A DNA stretch of 40,838 nucleotides from SURF-21 sp964462595 (GTDB lineage: Bacteria; Actinomycetota; Geothermincolia; Geothermincolales; RBG-13-55-18): assembly GCA_964462595.1 (NCBI GenBank), contig CAYWXM010000001.1, forward strand, positions 1-40,838. Reading direction: 5' to 3'. Below, one piece after another: positions 1 to 9,118 of the stretch (the first letter of the stretch is position 1; each line of letters starts with the position of its first letter). Below the pieces are notes generated by a model. The model was not told the DNA's origin. It saw nothing but the letters and a program-made list of their open reading frames with translations, and did not search any database. The position numbers were made by a program, and so were the translations under genes.

Positions 1-5
1 GATGC

Positions 6-274
6 ATCGCGAAAGCGACAGCGACGCCCGGAGGGCGGCGCGACGGTGCCTGCGCCTGAACGCTTCCGAGCGTTTAGGCCTGGCACGTGTGATCTGCGCA
101 CCAGCCGTATCGCGAAAGCGACAGCGACGCCCGGAGGGCGGCGCGACGGTGCCTGCGCCTGAACGCTTCCGAGCGTTTAGGCCTGGCACGTGTACGTTTC
201 GATAGCAAGTAGGGCGGCGCGACGGTGCCTGCGCCAGTCGTGGCGAAGCCGGGCCTGGCCTGGCACGTGTACGT
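6..274. repeat. imperfect 85-bp direct repeats, two full copies and one diverged copy
   Basis: Copy 1 spans 6-90 and copy 2 spans 109-193; they appear identical and are offset by 103 bases. A third copy (211-274) keeps both ends but has a different middle. Each full copy carries a hairpin with a 10-bp stem (one G-T pair) and a TCCG loop, at 55-78 and 158-181. The third copy has a different stem, CGCCA/TGGCG, at 232-245. No convincing gene lies within 1-315, so this is the intergenic repeat region upstream of the thiamine-diphosphate enzyme. The element may continue beyond the left edge. Confidence 0.85.
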
Positions 275-315
275 ATCGAGGTTGATGGAAGGTCTCGGAG
301 TTTAAGGAGGAACAA

Positions 316-1977
316 ATGGCTGAGGTGCATGGAGGACACATAGTGGCGGAGTACTTGAAGAATGTCGAGGGCATAGACGACATCTTCGCCCTCTCGGGTG
401 GGCACATAGCGCCCATCTTCGATGGTTGCCTCGACCTGGGCGTCAATATCGTAGACGTGCGCCACGAGCAGGCCGCGGTGATGATGGCCCACGCATGGTC
501 CATCTTCAAGGGCAAACCGGGAGTGTGCCTGGTCACCGCGGGACCAGGTTTCACCAACTCCCTTACCGGGGTGGTCAACGCCTTCATGGAGAACGCCCCC
601 GTGGTCATCCTCAGCGGAATGGTCCCCCTGCGCGACCTGGACAAGGGAGCCCTGCAGGACATGGACCAGCAGAGCATGATCAAGCCGGTGGTGAAATGGT
701 CGGGCAGGTGCCATCACACCGAGCGCATACCCGAGTACCTGGAGATGGCCTTCCGCTACGCGGTGTCCGGCCGCCCGGGCCCGGTGTTCCTGGAATTCGC
801 CACCGAAGCGCTCTATCAGGCCGCGGACGAGAGCGCGATACATTACCCCGCCGGGCCGTCCGCCAGGTACCGCGTGCTCCCCGAGGAAGCATCGCTGCGG
901 CAGGCGGTCGACCTCATCAACGGGGCCGAAAAGCCCCTGTTCATAGGCGGAAGCGGTATCGCCAGCAGCGGGTGCGCGGACGAGGTCGGGGAACTGGTGG
1001 AGAAGGCGGGCATGCCCGCGATCATCTTCGACAACGGCCGCGGCGCCATCCCCGACGAGCACCCCCTTTCCCTGTGGGACGGGGGACTCATGGGCGTGCT
1101 GGCGGCTACCTCCATGGCCGACGTGGTCCTGGCCGTGGGCGTGAGGTTCAACTGGGTCCTGAACTTCGGTGAGACCCTGGCCAACGCCAAGGTCATCAGG
1201 GTGGACATCGATCCCGCCGAGGTAAACCGCAACCGCCCGGCGGACCTGGCGCTGGTCGGAGACGCGGGAGCGGTACTGGCGGCGCTGAGCCAGGGGATCG
1301 AAAAGAAGGACCGCGGTGAGTGGCTGAACTCCCTGAAGGGCACCTTCACCGCGCTCACGGAAGGGGAAAGGCAGGCCATGGAGAACCCGTCCGACCCCAT
1401 CCATCCCTTCCGCATAACCAGGGCCTTAAGGGAGGCCACCGGCGACGATGCCATCTTCGTCATCGACGGCGGCGACACCGTCTACTTCGGCCTCATAGGG
1501 TTGAAGGCCACCCGGATGTCGGGGGTCATCGGCAGCGGCACCCTCTTCGGCTGCCTGGGCACGGGCATACCCTTCGCCATCGGGGCCAAGGTCGCCCGGC
1601 CGGACCAGAACGTCGTCCTTCTCACCGGCGACGGCTCCTTCGGGCTCAACGCCATGGAGCTGGAGACGGCTTGCCGCCACGGCGCCCCCATCACCGTGGT
1701 CATCTGCAACGACCAGGCATGGGGGATGGTCAAGCACCACCAGGAGCTGTGCTACGACGAGAAGCGCGTGTGCGGGACCGAGCTGGGTGTCATCCATTAC
1801 GAGAAGATATCTGAGGCCCTGGGCGGGTACGCCGAATACGTGGACAAGGACGAGGATATCCTGCCGGCGATCAAGCGTGCGCTGGATTGCGGCGGGACCG
1901 CCGTCGTGAACGTGATCACCGATCCCACGGTTACCAGCCCCGCCACCATCATGTTCGTGGAGGGCTTCAAGTTCTGA
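316..1977 (+). CDS. thiamine-diphosphate-dependent enzyme, acetolactate-synthase-like
   Basis: The 553-residue protein has the three-domain layout of the acetolactate synthase/oxalyl-CoA decarboxylase superfamily. The N-terminal pyrimidine-binding domain carries the catalytic glutamate (E51 in RHEQ), then 'TAGPGFTN' at 74-81. A central domain covers about 190-330. The C-terminal diphosphate-binding domain has GDGSFG at 438-443 and the metal-ligand N465 in 'VICNDQAWG'. A strong ribosome site (AAGGAGG, 304-310) precedes the ATG. No acetolactate synthase small subunit or ilv gene is adjacent, so the substrate is not clear. Acetolactate synthase, 2-hydroxyacyl-CoA lyase/oxalyl-CoA decarboxylase or another 2-keto-acid decarboxylase are all possible. 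The fold is certain; the reaction is not. Confidence 0.88.
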   Translation: MAEVHGGHIVAEYLKNVEGIDDIFALSGGHIAPIFDGCLDLGVNIVDVRHEQAAVMMAHAWSIFKGKPGVCLVTAGPGFTNSLTGVVNAFMENAPVVILSGMVPLRDLDKGALQDMDQQSMIKPVVKWSGRCHHTERIPEYLEMAFRYAVSGRPGPVFLEFATEALYQAADESAIHYPAGPSARYRVLPEEASLRQAVDLINGAEKPLFIGGSGIASSGCADEVGELVEKAGMPAIIFDNGRGAIPDEHPLSLWDGGLMGVLAATSMADVVLAVGVRFNWVLNFGETLANAKVIRVDIDPAEVNRNRPADLALVGDAGAVLAALSQGIEKKDRGEWLNSLKGTFTALTEGERQAMENPSDPIHPFRITRALREATGDDAIFVIDGGDTVYFGLIGLKATRMSGVIGSGTLFGCLGTGIPFAIGAKVARPDQNVVLLTGDGSFGLNAMELETACRHGAPITVVICNDQAWGMVKHHQELCYDEKRVCGTELGVIHYEKISEALGGYAEYVDKDEDILPAIKRALDCGGTAVVNVITDPTVTSPATIMFVEGFKF

Positions 1978-2120
1978 GCGCCCGGCAAGGGCGGCGGCAG
2001 GGACGCGGGCAGAACGGGGCCGGCGCCGTGCAGGCACCGGGACGCCGCGGAGAGATTTGAGCCCTCGCGTGAGGCGGCGCGGAGAAGCGCCGGGGAGGCG
2101 TTATAATCCCTGGCCGCTGT

Positions 2121-3185
2121 TCAGTGTGCCGCGTAAACGTCCTCCCTCTCCCGGGCGTAAGTTATAGCGCGTGTGGGCGGGGGGATCTCGATGCCCCTCT
2201 CCCGGTAGCTCCGGTGCAGCCTTTTTGTGAACTCGTGCTTGAGCAGGTATTGGTCCACGTACTCGTCCACGCGCAGGATCACCGTGAATTCTATCCTGTA
2301 ATCCGAGAAGGTATGGTAGCGGATGAAGGGCTGGAAGTCGTTTGTTCCACCAGGCACCTCCCTCATCACCTCCCTGGCGACCTCCACCGTTACCTCCTCG
2401 ACCTCGTTCAGGTCGCTGGAGTAATCCACTCCCACCTCTAACGTCACCACCATATCCTTGCGCGGCTGGTTGAAGTTGGTGACGATGGCCGATGCCAGCC
2501 TGGAGTTGGGGACCACCACCATGTTGCCCTGCAGCGTCCTGATAGTCGTGTTGCGCCAGGTCACGTCCGCCACGTATCCCTTCTCGCCTGTGTCCAACTT
2601 GATGAAATCCCTCGGCTTCACCAGCCGGGAGGCCAGTATATGCAGCCCCGAGAAGAGGTTGGAGAGCGTGTCCTGGAAGGCCAGGGCCACCGCGAAACCT
2701 CCGATGCCCAGCGCAGTCACGATGGGCGCGATGGGTATATCCAGATAGGACAGGATGACCAGAAGCCCGGTGAGGAAGATGACTATGCGCAGCATGTTGC
2801 CGATGATGGTAGTCGAGGGCATCGCCCCCTCCGCCCTCCTTACGTAGAGGTCCACCAGGCCCGCAGTTACTCTCACCGCCGCGATGGTGAGGGAGAAGAT
2901 GATCAACACCATCAAGCCCCTATGGTAGTAAACGAGGATGTCCGGGCTGAGATCGGTCAGGCGGATGGCGAAGTACAGCCCCGCGATCAAGAAGAGCAGG
3001 GTGATCATGCCCCGCAGCCCGCTTCTCACCGCCGTATACGCGCCCCACCTGGATCTGGAGGTGATCTTTTTCAGCAGCCTGAGGACGGCCTTCTCGGCCA
3101 GAAACCCCAGCGCCAGGGAGGCGGCCAGAAACGCGAGCGGCATCAGGAACTGGCCGCTGGTCACGAACTCGTATATCTCGGACAT
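2121..3185 (-). CDS. MscS-family mechanosensitive ion channel
   Basis: The 354-residue protein has about three to four N-terminal hydrophobic segments (roughly 12-35, 52-76, 82-110 and the pore-lining helix near 130-160). The pore/β region contains 'LGIGGFAVALAFQDTLSNL' and 'RDFIKL', typical of MscS. A cytoplasmic αβ domain follows, ending near 'IEIPPPTRAI'. The channel opens under membrane tension and releases solutes on osmotic downshock. The ATG is preceded on the minus strand by GGAAGG at good spacing. The gene stands alone between the thiamine-diphosphate enzyme (convergent) and the URO-D-like gene. The extra N-terminal helices suggest a YnaI/YbdG-type rather than minimal MscS architecture, which is inference. 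Confidence 0.92.
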   Translation of the reverse strand: MSEIYEFVTSGQFLMPLAFLAASLALGFLAEKAVLRLLKKITSRSRWGAYTAVRSGLRGMITLLFLIAGLYFAIRLTDLSPDILVYYHRGLMVLIIFSLTIAAVRVTAGLVDLYVRRAEGAMPSTTIIGNMLRIVIFLTGLLVILSYLDIPIAPIVTALGIGGFAVALAFQDTLSNLFSGLHILASRLVKPRDFIKLDTGEKGYVADVTWRNTTIRTLQGNMVVVPNSRLASAIVTNFNQPRKDMVVTLEVGVDYSSDLNEVEEVTVEVAREVMREVPGGTNDFQPFIRYHTFSDYRIEFTVILRVDEYVDQYLLKHEFTKRLHRSYRERGIEIPPPTRAITYAREREDVYAAH

Positions 3186-3410
3186 CGCTTTTTACCTTCC
3201 GTTTATCGTTATCGGCCAACAAGAGTTATTAGAGTGCGGAGACTGCAAAAGGTTCCCGGATACCACTAAATACCATATCAATATTTCTAACGCTGCGCTT
3301 CCATGCCAAGGCCCTTATGCTTATCGGCCGCATTCGGCGTGAATGGGTTTGTGGCTCCGCGGGATTCCCTCGCGTGTGGACCCGCGCGTATGCCCGGCAG
3401 GACCCCGGGG

Positions 3411-4577
3411 TCAGGTTTCGAGGGGATAGCGGCCGTATTCGCGTGTCGCCTCCACCATCCAGCGCAGCCTGTCCGCCGAAACTCCGGGATGGGAGTGGTC
3501 GGGTGAGAGGATGTATCCGCCCCCGCGCCCCGCGTCGCGGATGGCCTGCCGCACCGCGTCCACGACTTCTTCCCGCTCCGCGTCCACCAGGATGTGGGTG
3601 ATGTCCAGGTTGCCGATGAGGCACATGCGCCCGCCCACCAGCTCCTTGGCGGTGGAGAGCTCCATGCCGGCCGTGGGCTCGAGGGGATGCACGCCGTCGA
3701 ATCCGCAGCCCGCGAACCATTCCAGCAGGGCGGTGGTGTTGCCGCAGGAATGTATGACGATCTTCATTCCCTGGGCGTGCGCCGTTTCCACCAGGCGCCG
3801 GTAGTGATCCCCGAAAAGTTCCTCGATGAGGCGGGGGTTGAGCATGGGGCCGGACTTATAGGCCAGGTCGTCTGTATAGATCATGGCGGGGAGGCCGGCG
3901 TCGGCCATGGCCTCCACCAGCTCGCAGTAGAGGTCGCAGTGGAAGCGGATCATGCTCTCCAGGAACTTCCTCTCCTTGCGCGAGGCTACCACGAAGCGCT
4001 CGAAACCCAGGGACTGCCAGGTGTTTTCGAAGAGTCCGTAGGAGCAGAACCCCATGACGAACAGCTTATCCCCGTATTTATCATGCAATCGCGCGAAGGC
4101 GCGGTTGACCTTGGCTGGAAGGCGCAGCAAGGGCTTTTTATCCCACGCGCGCCAGCTGTCGGGGCCGGTGATGAGGCCTTCGCGGTAGGTGGGGTTGCTC
4201 AGGTTGCCGCTGCCGTCGACGACAACGTCGTTCAGGCGGCCGTACATGTCCACCATGGTCCTGGAGTCCTGGAAGCGCAGCACGGGGAAGAAGGTGAGCC
4301 AGGCGGCGTCGTACCCCATCTTCTCCGCCGCCGCGGCTCCGAGATGGAGGAAGCGCTCCATCTCCAGGTCCAGGAGCGAGAAGCTCTTTACGTGCGCGAA
4401 GAAATTGTCCAGCAGGCCCGCGGCCCGGCGGTCGGCGATGAGCCGGTGCAACGGGTGCGCCTTTTTACCCAGGATGGCGTTGTTGGTGGTGTACTCCAGC
4501 ATGAGGTCCATGGTGGGCACCCGGTCGGGCTCCCTGAGCTCCAGCGCCGCCAGCACCCGGTCGTGCTTTTCGGACAA
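3411..4577 (-). CDS. uroporphyrinogen decarboxylase (URO-D) family protein
   Basis: The 388-residue protein opens with 'RVLAALELREPDRVP', the usual start of URO-D/methyltransferase-type proteins. It carries the zinc-ligand-like His-X-Cys in HSCGN (276-280), then 'HPLEPTAGM', 'GNLD' (322-325) and a C-terminal SPDHSHP (358-364). These features fit the MtaA/CmuA-like branch, which transfers methyl groups between corrinoid proteins and thiols, better than haem-pathway HemE. No corrinoid protein or haem gene is adjacent, so the substrate is unknown. The start is TTG, with CCTCC on the plus strand at 4587-4591 giving a GGAGG site 9 bases upstream. An ATG at 4584 is out of frame. Confidence 0.87.
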   Translation of the reverse strand: MSEKHDRVLAALELREPDRVPTMDLMLEYTTNNAILGKKAHPLHRLIADRRAAGLLDNFFAHVKSFSLLDLEMERFLHLGAAAAEKMGYDAAWLTFFPVLRFQDSRTMVDMYGRLNDVVVDGSGNLSNPTYREGLITGPDSWRAWDKKPLLRLPAKVNRAFARLHDKYGDKLFVMGFCSYGLFENTWQSLGFERFVVASRKERKFLESMIRFHCDLYCELVEAMADAGLPAMIYTDDLAYKSGPMLNPRLIEELFGDHYRRLVETAHAQGMKIVIHSCGNTTALLEWFAGCGFDGVHPLEPTAGMELSTAKELVGGRMCLIGNLDITHILVDAEREEVVDAVRQAIRDAGRGGGYILSPDHSHPGVSADRLRWMVEATREYGRYPLET

Positions 4578-4697
4578 ATCGCATCACCTCCGCCACGTGC
4601 CTATGCTACCCGGATTATATGCCAGGGCCGGCCAAACTGCATCGCGAACGCCACGGTGCGCTTTTTTGGAGAAGTCGCTAATACGCGCCTGAACCTT

Positions 4698-6647
4698 TTA
4701 CGGGTTGGGGCAGTCGGCGATAGGGGCGGTGAAAAAGAAAGCCGCCCCTTCTCCGGGGCTGGATTCCACCCACACCCTCCCCCCCCAGGCCTTAACGGCG
4801 CGTTTGACCGTGGAGAGCCCGATCCCCAACCCAGGAGAGCCGGAGAGGGAGAAATGCCGGAAGGGCTCGAAGATCCTCTCCTGCAGTTCCAGGGGGATGC
4901 CGATGCCGTTGTCGCGCACGCAGAAGACTGCATTGCCCCCGAGGTGCTGCGCGTTCACCAGGACCAGCGGTTCCCTACCGTCTCCCATGTGCCTTAACGC
5001 GTTGCTCACGAGGTTGGCGAACACCTGGCGCAGCTTTACCTTGTCCACCTTGACGCAGGGCAGGTCTTCCTGCAAGTCGATCCTCGCCTCCCTGCCGCGT
5101 ATCTCCTCTTCCAGGTCCATGAGCACTTCCATGAGCACTTCCTCCGCGTCGATGCCGTACGTGTCCAGGTCCACGTGGCCGGCATGCGCGTATTGCAGGA
5201 GAGAATTTATGAGATCGCTCATGCGCCGCGCTCCCCTGGTGATGGCCTCCAGGCATTCCCGCTCCGCCTCCGGCCGTCCCTCCGCGTCCGCTTCCAGGGC
5301 CGCCTTGGCGTAACCCTCGACTATGGCCACCGGTGAGAGCAGGTCGTGCGAGATGGTATGGGCGAAGGCCTCCAGCTCCTCGTTGCGGTTCCGCAGCTCC
5401 TTCTCCATCAACTTGCGCTCCGTTATCTCGCGCGTGAAGGCGACCAGGCTCTTGGGCTCGCCATGGGAATCCCTGATCAGGGTACCGTTGAGCTCGGCGA
5501 AAAACCTCTCCCCGCTCTTGCGCACGCCGGTGAACTCCACGTTCCTCATCGCTCCCTCGCGCCAAACCTTTTCGAAGGTCGTGGCCGCTCTGGCGTGGTC
5601 TTCCGGGTCGATGAAGATGAGAGGCGTCTTGCCCAGGATCTCTTCGTCGCTTTCGTATTCGTGCATTTCCAGCGTCTGCTGCGATACGTAGGTGATCCTT
5701 CCATCCAGGTCCGTTACCGTCACCGCGTCCGGAGACGTGGCCACCAGCGTCCTGTGCATCTCCTCCGAATCCCTCAGGCCTTTCTCTGCCCGTACCCGAT
5801 CCGTGATATCGCGGAAGCTGAGCACGATGCCGTTGACCGCGGGGTGATCGAGGAAGTTCTTTCCCACTCCCTCCAGGTGGCACCAGGTGCCGTCCTTGCG
5901 CCTTATCCGTATCTCGGACAAAGGGGAATAATCAGAATCCCGCATAGCCCTGGCGATGGTTTCGACTGCCCAGACCGCGTCGTCGGGATGGATGAGCTCC
6001 GTGCTTTTCCCGCCGACCAGCTCATCCGGTTCAAAGCCGAGCAGGCGCAGCGACGTGCGGTTGACGTACTTGATCGTAGCTTCACCGTCGATAATGACGA
6101 AAAGATCCATGGCGTCTTCCGCCACGGCCTTGAAGTATTCCTCGCTCCTCCTCAGTTCCTCCTGCATGCGGATGCGGTCGCTTATGTCGCGCGAGCAGAC
6201 CACGATGGCCCCTACGACCGGGTCTTCGAGCAGGTTGTTGAATATGGACTCCAGGTAGCGCCAGGAGCCGTCCTTGCACCGGAAACGGTAGATGCTGGAG
6301 CCCACCGCGTCCGGTGTCTGCACGCCGCGGCTGAAGATAACCGCCAGCATTTCGAGGTCGTCGGGATGCACCAGCTCGAATGCGTACTTGCCGTTCAGCT
6401 CCCCGGGCTCGTAGCCCAGTATCTCTTTCAGGGGACGGCTGTTGAAGACAATACGCCCTTCCCGGTCGAGCACGGTGATCATGTCCATCATGTTGTCGAT
6501 GAGAAGGCTGTAGAATCCGTAGATGCCGCTGGGAGCGTCTTCGGAGCTTTCGTGGGGTATGCGCTTCCCTTTCTTGCTCTCTGCTTCTGTTCTCAGGCGG
6601 GCTATCTCTTCCAGCAGCTCTCCGCGTGTCTTGTCTTCGTCCCTCAA
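4698..6647 (-). CDS. sensor histidine kinase with three PAS domains
   Basis: The 649-residue protein has no obvious membrane segment and is probably cytoplasmic. Three PAS/PAC units span about 45-160, 165-285 and 295-412; each ends in a 'RDI(S/T)DR' or 'REITER' motif. A HisKA domain follows with the phospho-acceptor H434 in 'TISHDL'. The HATPase domain has an N box (N545/N549), a G1 box DNGIGIP (579-585), an F box 'IFEPF' and a G2 box 'GLGIGLS'. The TTG start has GGGAGG six bases upstream; the nearby ATG at 6661 is out of frame. It is transcribed divergently from a second PAS kinase and has no adjacent output regulator of its own. Confidence 0.93.
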   Translation of the reverse strand: MRDEDKTRGELLEEIARLRTEAESKKGKRIPHESSEDAPSGIYGFYSLLIDNMMDMITVLDREGRIVFNSRPLKEILGYEPGELNGKYAFELVHPDDLEMLAVIFSRGVQTPDAVGSSIYRFRCKDGSWRYLESIFNNLLEDPVVGAIVVCSRDISDRIRMQEELRRSEEYFKAVAEDAMDLFVIIDGEATIKYVNRTSLRLLGFEPDELVGGKSTELIHPDDAVWAVETIARAMRDSDYSPLSEIRIRRKDGTWCHLEGVGKNFLDHPAVNGIVLSFRDITDRVRAEKGLRDSEEMHRTLVATSPDAVTVTDLDGRITYVSQQTLEMHEYESDEEILGKTPLIFIDPEDHARAATTFEKVWREGAMRNVEFTGVRKSGERFFAELNGTLIRDSHGEPKSLVAFTREITERKLMEKELRNRNEELEAFAHTISHDLLSPVAIVEGYAKAALEADAEGRPEAERECLEAITRGARRMSDLINSLLQYAHAGHVDLDTYGIDAEEVLMEVLMDLEEEIRGREARIDLQEDLPCVKVDKVKLRQVFANLVSNALRHMGDGREPLVLVNAQHLGGNAVFCVRDNGIGIPLELQERIFEPFRHFSLSGSPGLGIGLSTVKRAVKAWGGRVWVESSPGEGAAFFFTAPIADCPNP

Positions 6648-6913
6648 CCCCTGCCTCCCATGCCTTCGTATCGAAGAAACTCAGATGAACCTCTCTATTA
6701 TAATAAACGAATATGCAGCTTATAGCATCGCGAGTAGTGGATTTGCTGCAACCGTCCCTTCCCGGCAGCCCTCCGCCGTACGGGGGCGTGAGGCGGCGCT
6801 GGGAGAGGAAACGCGGCCGAGGGTATCATATAAAGGTGAGGAAACCGGTTCGCAGGGCATGGGAAGGAGCCGCGCGGCCGGGACATGGACCGGGTAAGCG
6901 CTGGAGGTCGAGG
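6648..6913. promoter_or_regulatory. divergent intergenic region between two histidine kinases
   Basis: An AT-rich patch (6693-6710) reads TATTATAATAAA, giving a TATAAT on each strand (plus 6699-6704; minus 6702-6697). No good -35 hexamer at proper spacing was found for either direction. The GC-rich rest (6720-6900) is open in one plus-strand frame, but it has basic, low-complexity composition and no ribosome site, so it is treated as untranslated. Confidence 0.35.
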
Positions 6914-8545
6914 ATGGGACGCGGGCAGGACGGTAACGGAGATGCGCGACTGGAGGCTATGCGCGAACGCGTAGCCGAGCTGGAGCGGGCACTTGCGTCC
7001 AGCGAGGAGGAGAAAGCCGCGCTCTCCGACCGCTACGAGGGTTTGCGGGAGGAGATGCTGCGCTGCGCGTGGGACCTCAAGGAAAGGGTCAAGGAGCTGA
7101 ACTGCCTTTACGGTGTGGCGGGGATCGTTGAAAGGCATGATCTGGACCTGCGGGAGATGCTGCAGCTCATGCTGGAGATCGTGCCTCCCGCATGGCAGTA
7201 TCCCGAGATCGCATGCGCCAGGATCGTGCTTCGCGATGCTGAATACAGGGGCGGCGATTTCGTGGAGACGAGGTGGAGGCTGTCCAGCGATATCTGTGTT
7301 CGAGGCGAGAGGACAGGCGCCATAGAGGTATTCTACGTGGAGGAGAGGCCGGATCGCGACGAAGGCCCTTTTGTCGTGGAGGAGAGAGAACTGCTGGATG
7401 CCCTGGCGGAGAGGATGGCAAGGCTTGTCGAGCGCAAGGAGATGGAGGAGGAGCTCAAGGCCAGCGAGGAAAGGTACCGCCTTATCTTTGAATTCACCGG
7501 GGAGGCTATATATATCTACGACCCCCGGTTTACGCTTATCGGTGTGAACAGAAAGGCCAGCGAGTTCATCGGCTATTCGGAGGAGGAACTTTTGGGCCGC
7601 AATATCCTGGAGCTCGGCATCCTCCACCCCGACGACTTCGAAAGAACCATGGAGGATGTCCGGAGGTTGTTTGAAGGCGAGGTGGTAAGGGACGAACTGC
7701 ATTTCATCAAGAAGGACGGCTCGGTGGCCATTGGCGATGTGACCGGCGCTCCCCTCTTCGACAGGGAGGGGGAGATGGTGGCGATCACCAATGTTGCCAG
7801 AGACATCACCGAGCAGAAGAAAGCGGAAGGGGACTTGAAGAGGATAAACAGCGAGCTGGAAGCTTACGCGCACGTGGTCTCCCACGACCTGCGCGGCCCC
7901 GTCTCCATCGTCATCTCCGCAGGCGATGCGCTGCAAGAGATGCTGATGCGGCCGCTGCGGGAGGATAACCTCAGGCAGGTCAGGAGCGCGGTGGAGATAA
8001 TCCGCGGCAGCGCCGACGCTGCGAGGCGGCTCATAGAGGACCTCCTCAGCCTGGCCAAGGCGGGGCAGCATCCCGAGGACGCCAGCGAGGTGGACGTAGG
8101 GGACGTGATAAGGCGGGTTCTGTCGGAGAGGGCCGCTACCATCTCCGAGAAGAAGATGGCGGTCACGCTGGATGACGACCTGGGACGGGTGATCGCCGAA
8201 CCCACTCACGTCTACCAGTTGTTCAGCAACCTGATAGCGAACGCCCTGGCCTATGACGATAATCCGTATCCCCGCCTTGCCATACATTACAGGAGGGAGG
8301 AAAGGGGAGTTCATCATTATACCGTGTGGGACAACGGCCCAGGCATCGCGCTCGGGGACGAGGAAAAGGTCTTCGTGCCGCTGTACAAGGGAGAGAGTGG
8401 CGGGACCGGTGTCGGGCTGGCGATAGTGAAAAAAGTGGTCGATGTCTATGGGGGGGAGATAAGGATATTCAACGACGGAGGCGCGCGGTTCGAGTTCACA
8501 CTGTGCGACGGTTCAGCCAAGCAGGGCTTTTGGACGATAGATTAA
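6914..8545 (+). CDS. sensor histidine kinase: coiled coil, GAF-like domain, PAS
   Basis: The frame is open from 6713, but the ATG at 6914 has GGAGG at 6903-6907 and begins the recognisable protein, giving 543 residues. A coiled coil ('RVAELERALASSEEEKAAL') comes first. A GAF-like sensor domain with 'ELNCLYGVAGIVE' spans about 60-175. One PAS domain spans about 183-303. HisKA has H324 in 'HVVSHDLRGP'. The HATPase domain shows 'FSNLIANAL', DNGPGIA and 'GTGVGLAIVKKV'. No transmembrane helix is evident. A CheY-like receiver starts 108 bases downstream on the same strand and is the obvious candidate partner. The GAF assignment rests on position and the 'LLDALAERMARLVER' linker and is the least certain part. 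Confidence 0.9.
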   Translation: MGRGQDGNGDARLEAMRERVAELERALASSEEEKAALSDRYEGLREEMLRCAWDLKERVKELNCLYGVAGIVERHDLDLREMLQLMLEIVPPAWQYPEIACARIVLRDAEYRGGDFVETRWRLSSDICVRGERTGAIEVFYVEERPDRDEGPFVVEERELLDALAERMARLVERKEMEEELKASEERYRLIFEFTGEAIYIYDPRFTLIGVNRKASEFIGYSEEELLGRNILELGILHPDDFERTMEDVRRLFEGEVVRDELHFIKKDGSVAIGDVTGAPLFDREGEMVAITNVARDITEQKKAEGDLKRINSELEAYAHVVSHDLRGPVSIVISAGDALQEMLMRPLREDNLRQVRSAVEIIRGSADAARRLIEDLLSLAKAGQHPEDASEVDVGDVIRRVLSERAATISEKKMAVTLDDDLGRVIAEPTHVYQLFSNLIANALAYDDNPYPRLAIHYRREERGVHHYTVWDNGPGIALGDEEKVFVPLYKGESGGTGVGLAIVKKVVDVYGGEIRIFNDGGARFEFTLCDGSAKQGFWTID

Positions 8546-8653
8546 GCGTTATTTTATTGCGGGCGGGGCCGTATCGTCATATGTTAAAGGTGCCCTGGCG
8601 AGTGTGATGCCGGGGCAGGCGGTTCGCGAGGGAGATAAGGAAGCAGCATAAAG

Positions 8654-9016
8654 ATGTCAGCCACCATACTCATCGCCGACGATGCTTTGTTCACGCGCAT
8701 GATGTTGCGCAACATCCTCACCGATAACGGCTACCATGCCATAGTCGAGGCGGAGACGGGCACGGAGGCGATCTGGGCCTACGAACGCTGGAAACCCGAC
8801 CTGGTGATAATGGATATAAACATGCCGGAGATGGATGGCATGGCCGCGGCGAAGAGCATCCTCATGACCGACCCGGAGGCGAAGATCGTCATCTGCAGCG
8901 CCCTGGGCGAAAAGCAGCTCATACTGGAAGCCCTGGAAAGGGGAGTGATCGACTTCATCACCAAGCCCTTCCAGCCGGACAAGGTGATGGACGTGATCAG
9001 GAGGGCCCTGTCTTGA
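8654..9016 (+). CDS. single-domain response regulator (CheY-like receiver)
   Basis: The 120-residue protein is one receiver domain without an output domain. It shows the acidic pair D9-D10, the phospho-acceptor D54 in 'VIMDINMPEMDG', S82 at the conserved Thr/Ser position and K104 in 'FITKPF'. It follows the PAS kinase at 6914-8545 in the same direction and is probably phosphorylated by it or by the other kinases in the window. Output would be by protein contact, as in CheY or Spo0F-type relays. The ribosome site is weak (AAGGAAG, about 11 bases upstream). Confidence 0.93.
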   Translation: MSATILIADDALFTRMMLRNILTDNGYHAIVEAETGTEAIWAYERWKPDLVIMDINMPEMDGMAAAKSILMTDPEAKIVICSALGEKQLILEALERGVIDFITKPFQPDKVMDVIRRALS

Positions 9017-9118
9017 GCTGCCGGCTGGATGCGGCGACGACCGGCCCTTGACCGCCTCACGGCAAGCCCGTTCTTAACGCGTTGGGTATGAACGAGTGCC
9101 TTATGGCGTTCGCCCGCG

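Noticed and set aside
3401..3415. GACCCCGGGGTCAGG beside the URO-D-like stop codon, resembling the GGGGTCA repeats
   Set aside because: Only the short palindromic core matches, with no second arm nearby, so it may be chance.
6713..6913. N-terminal extension of the PAS kinase at 6914-8545
   Set aside because: The frame is open but the segment is basic and low-complexity with no ribosome site. The ATG at 6914 has GGAGG and starts the recognisable protein.
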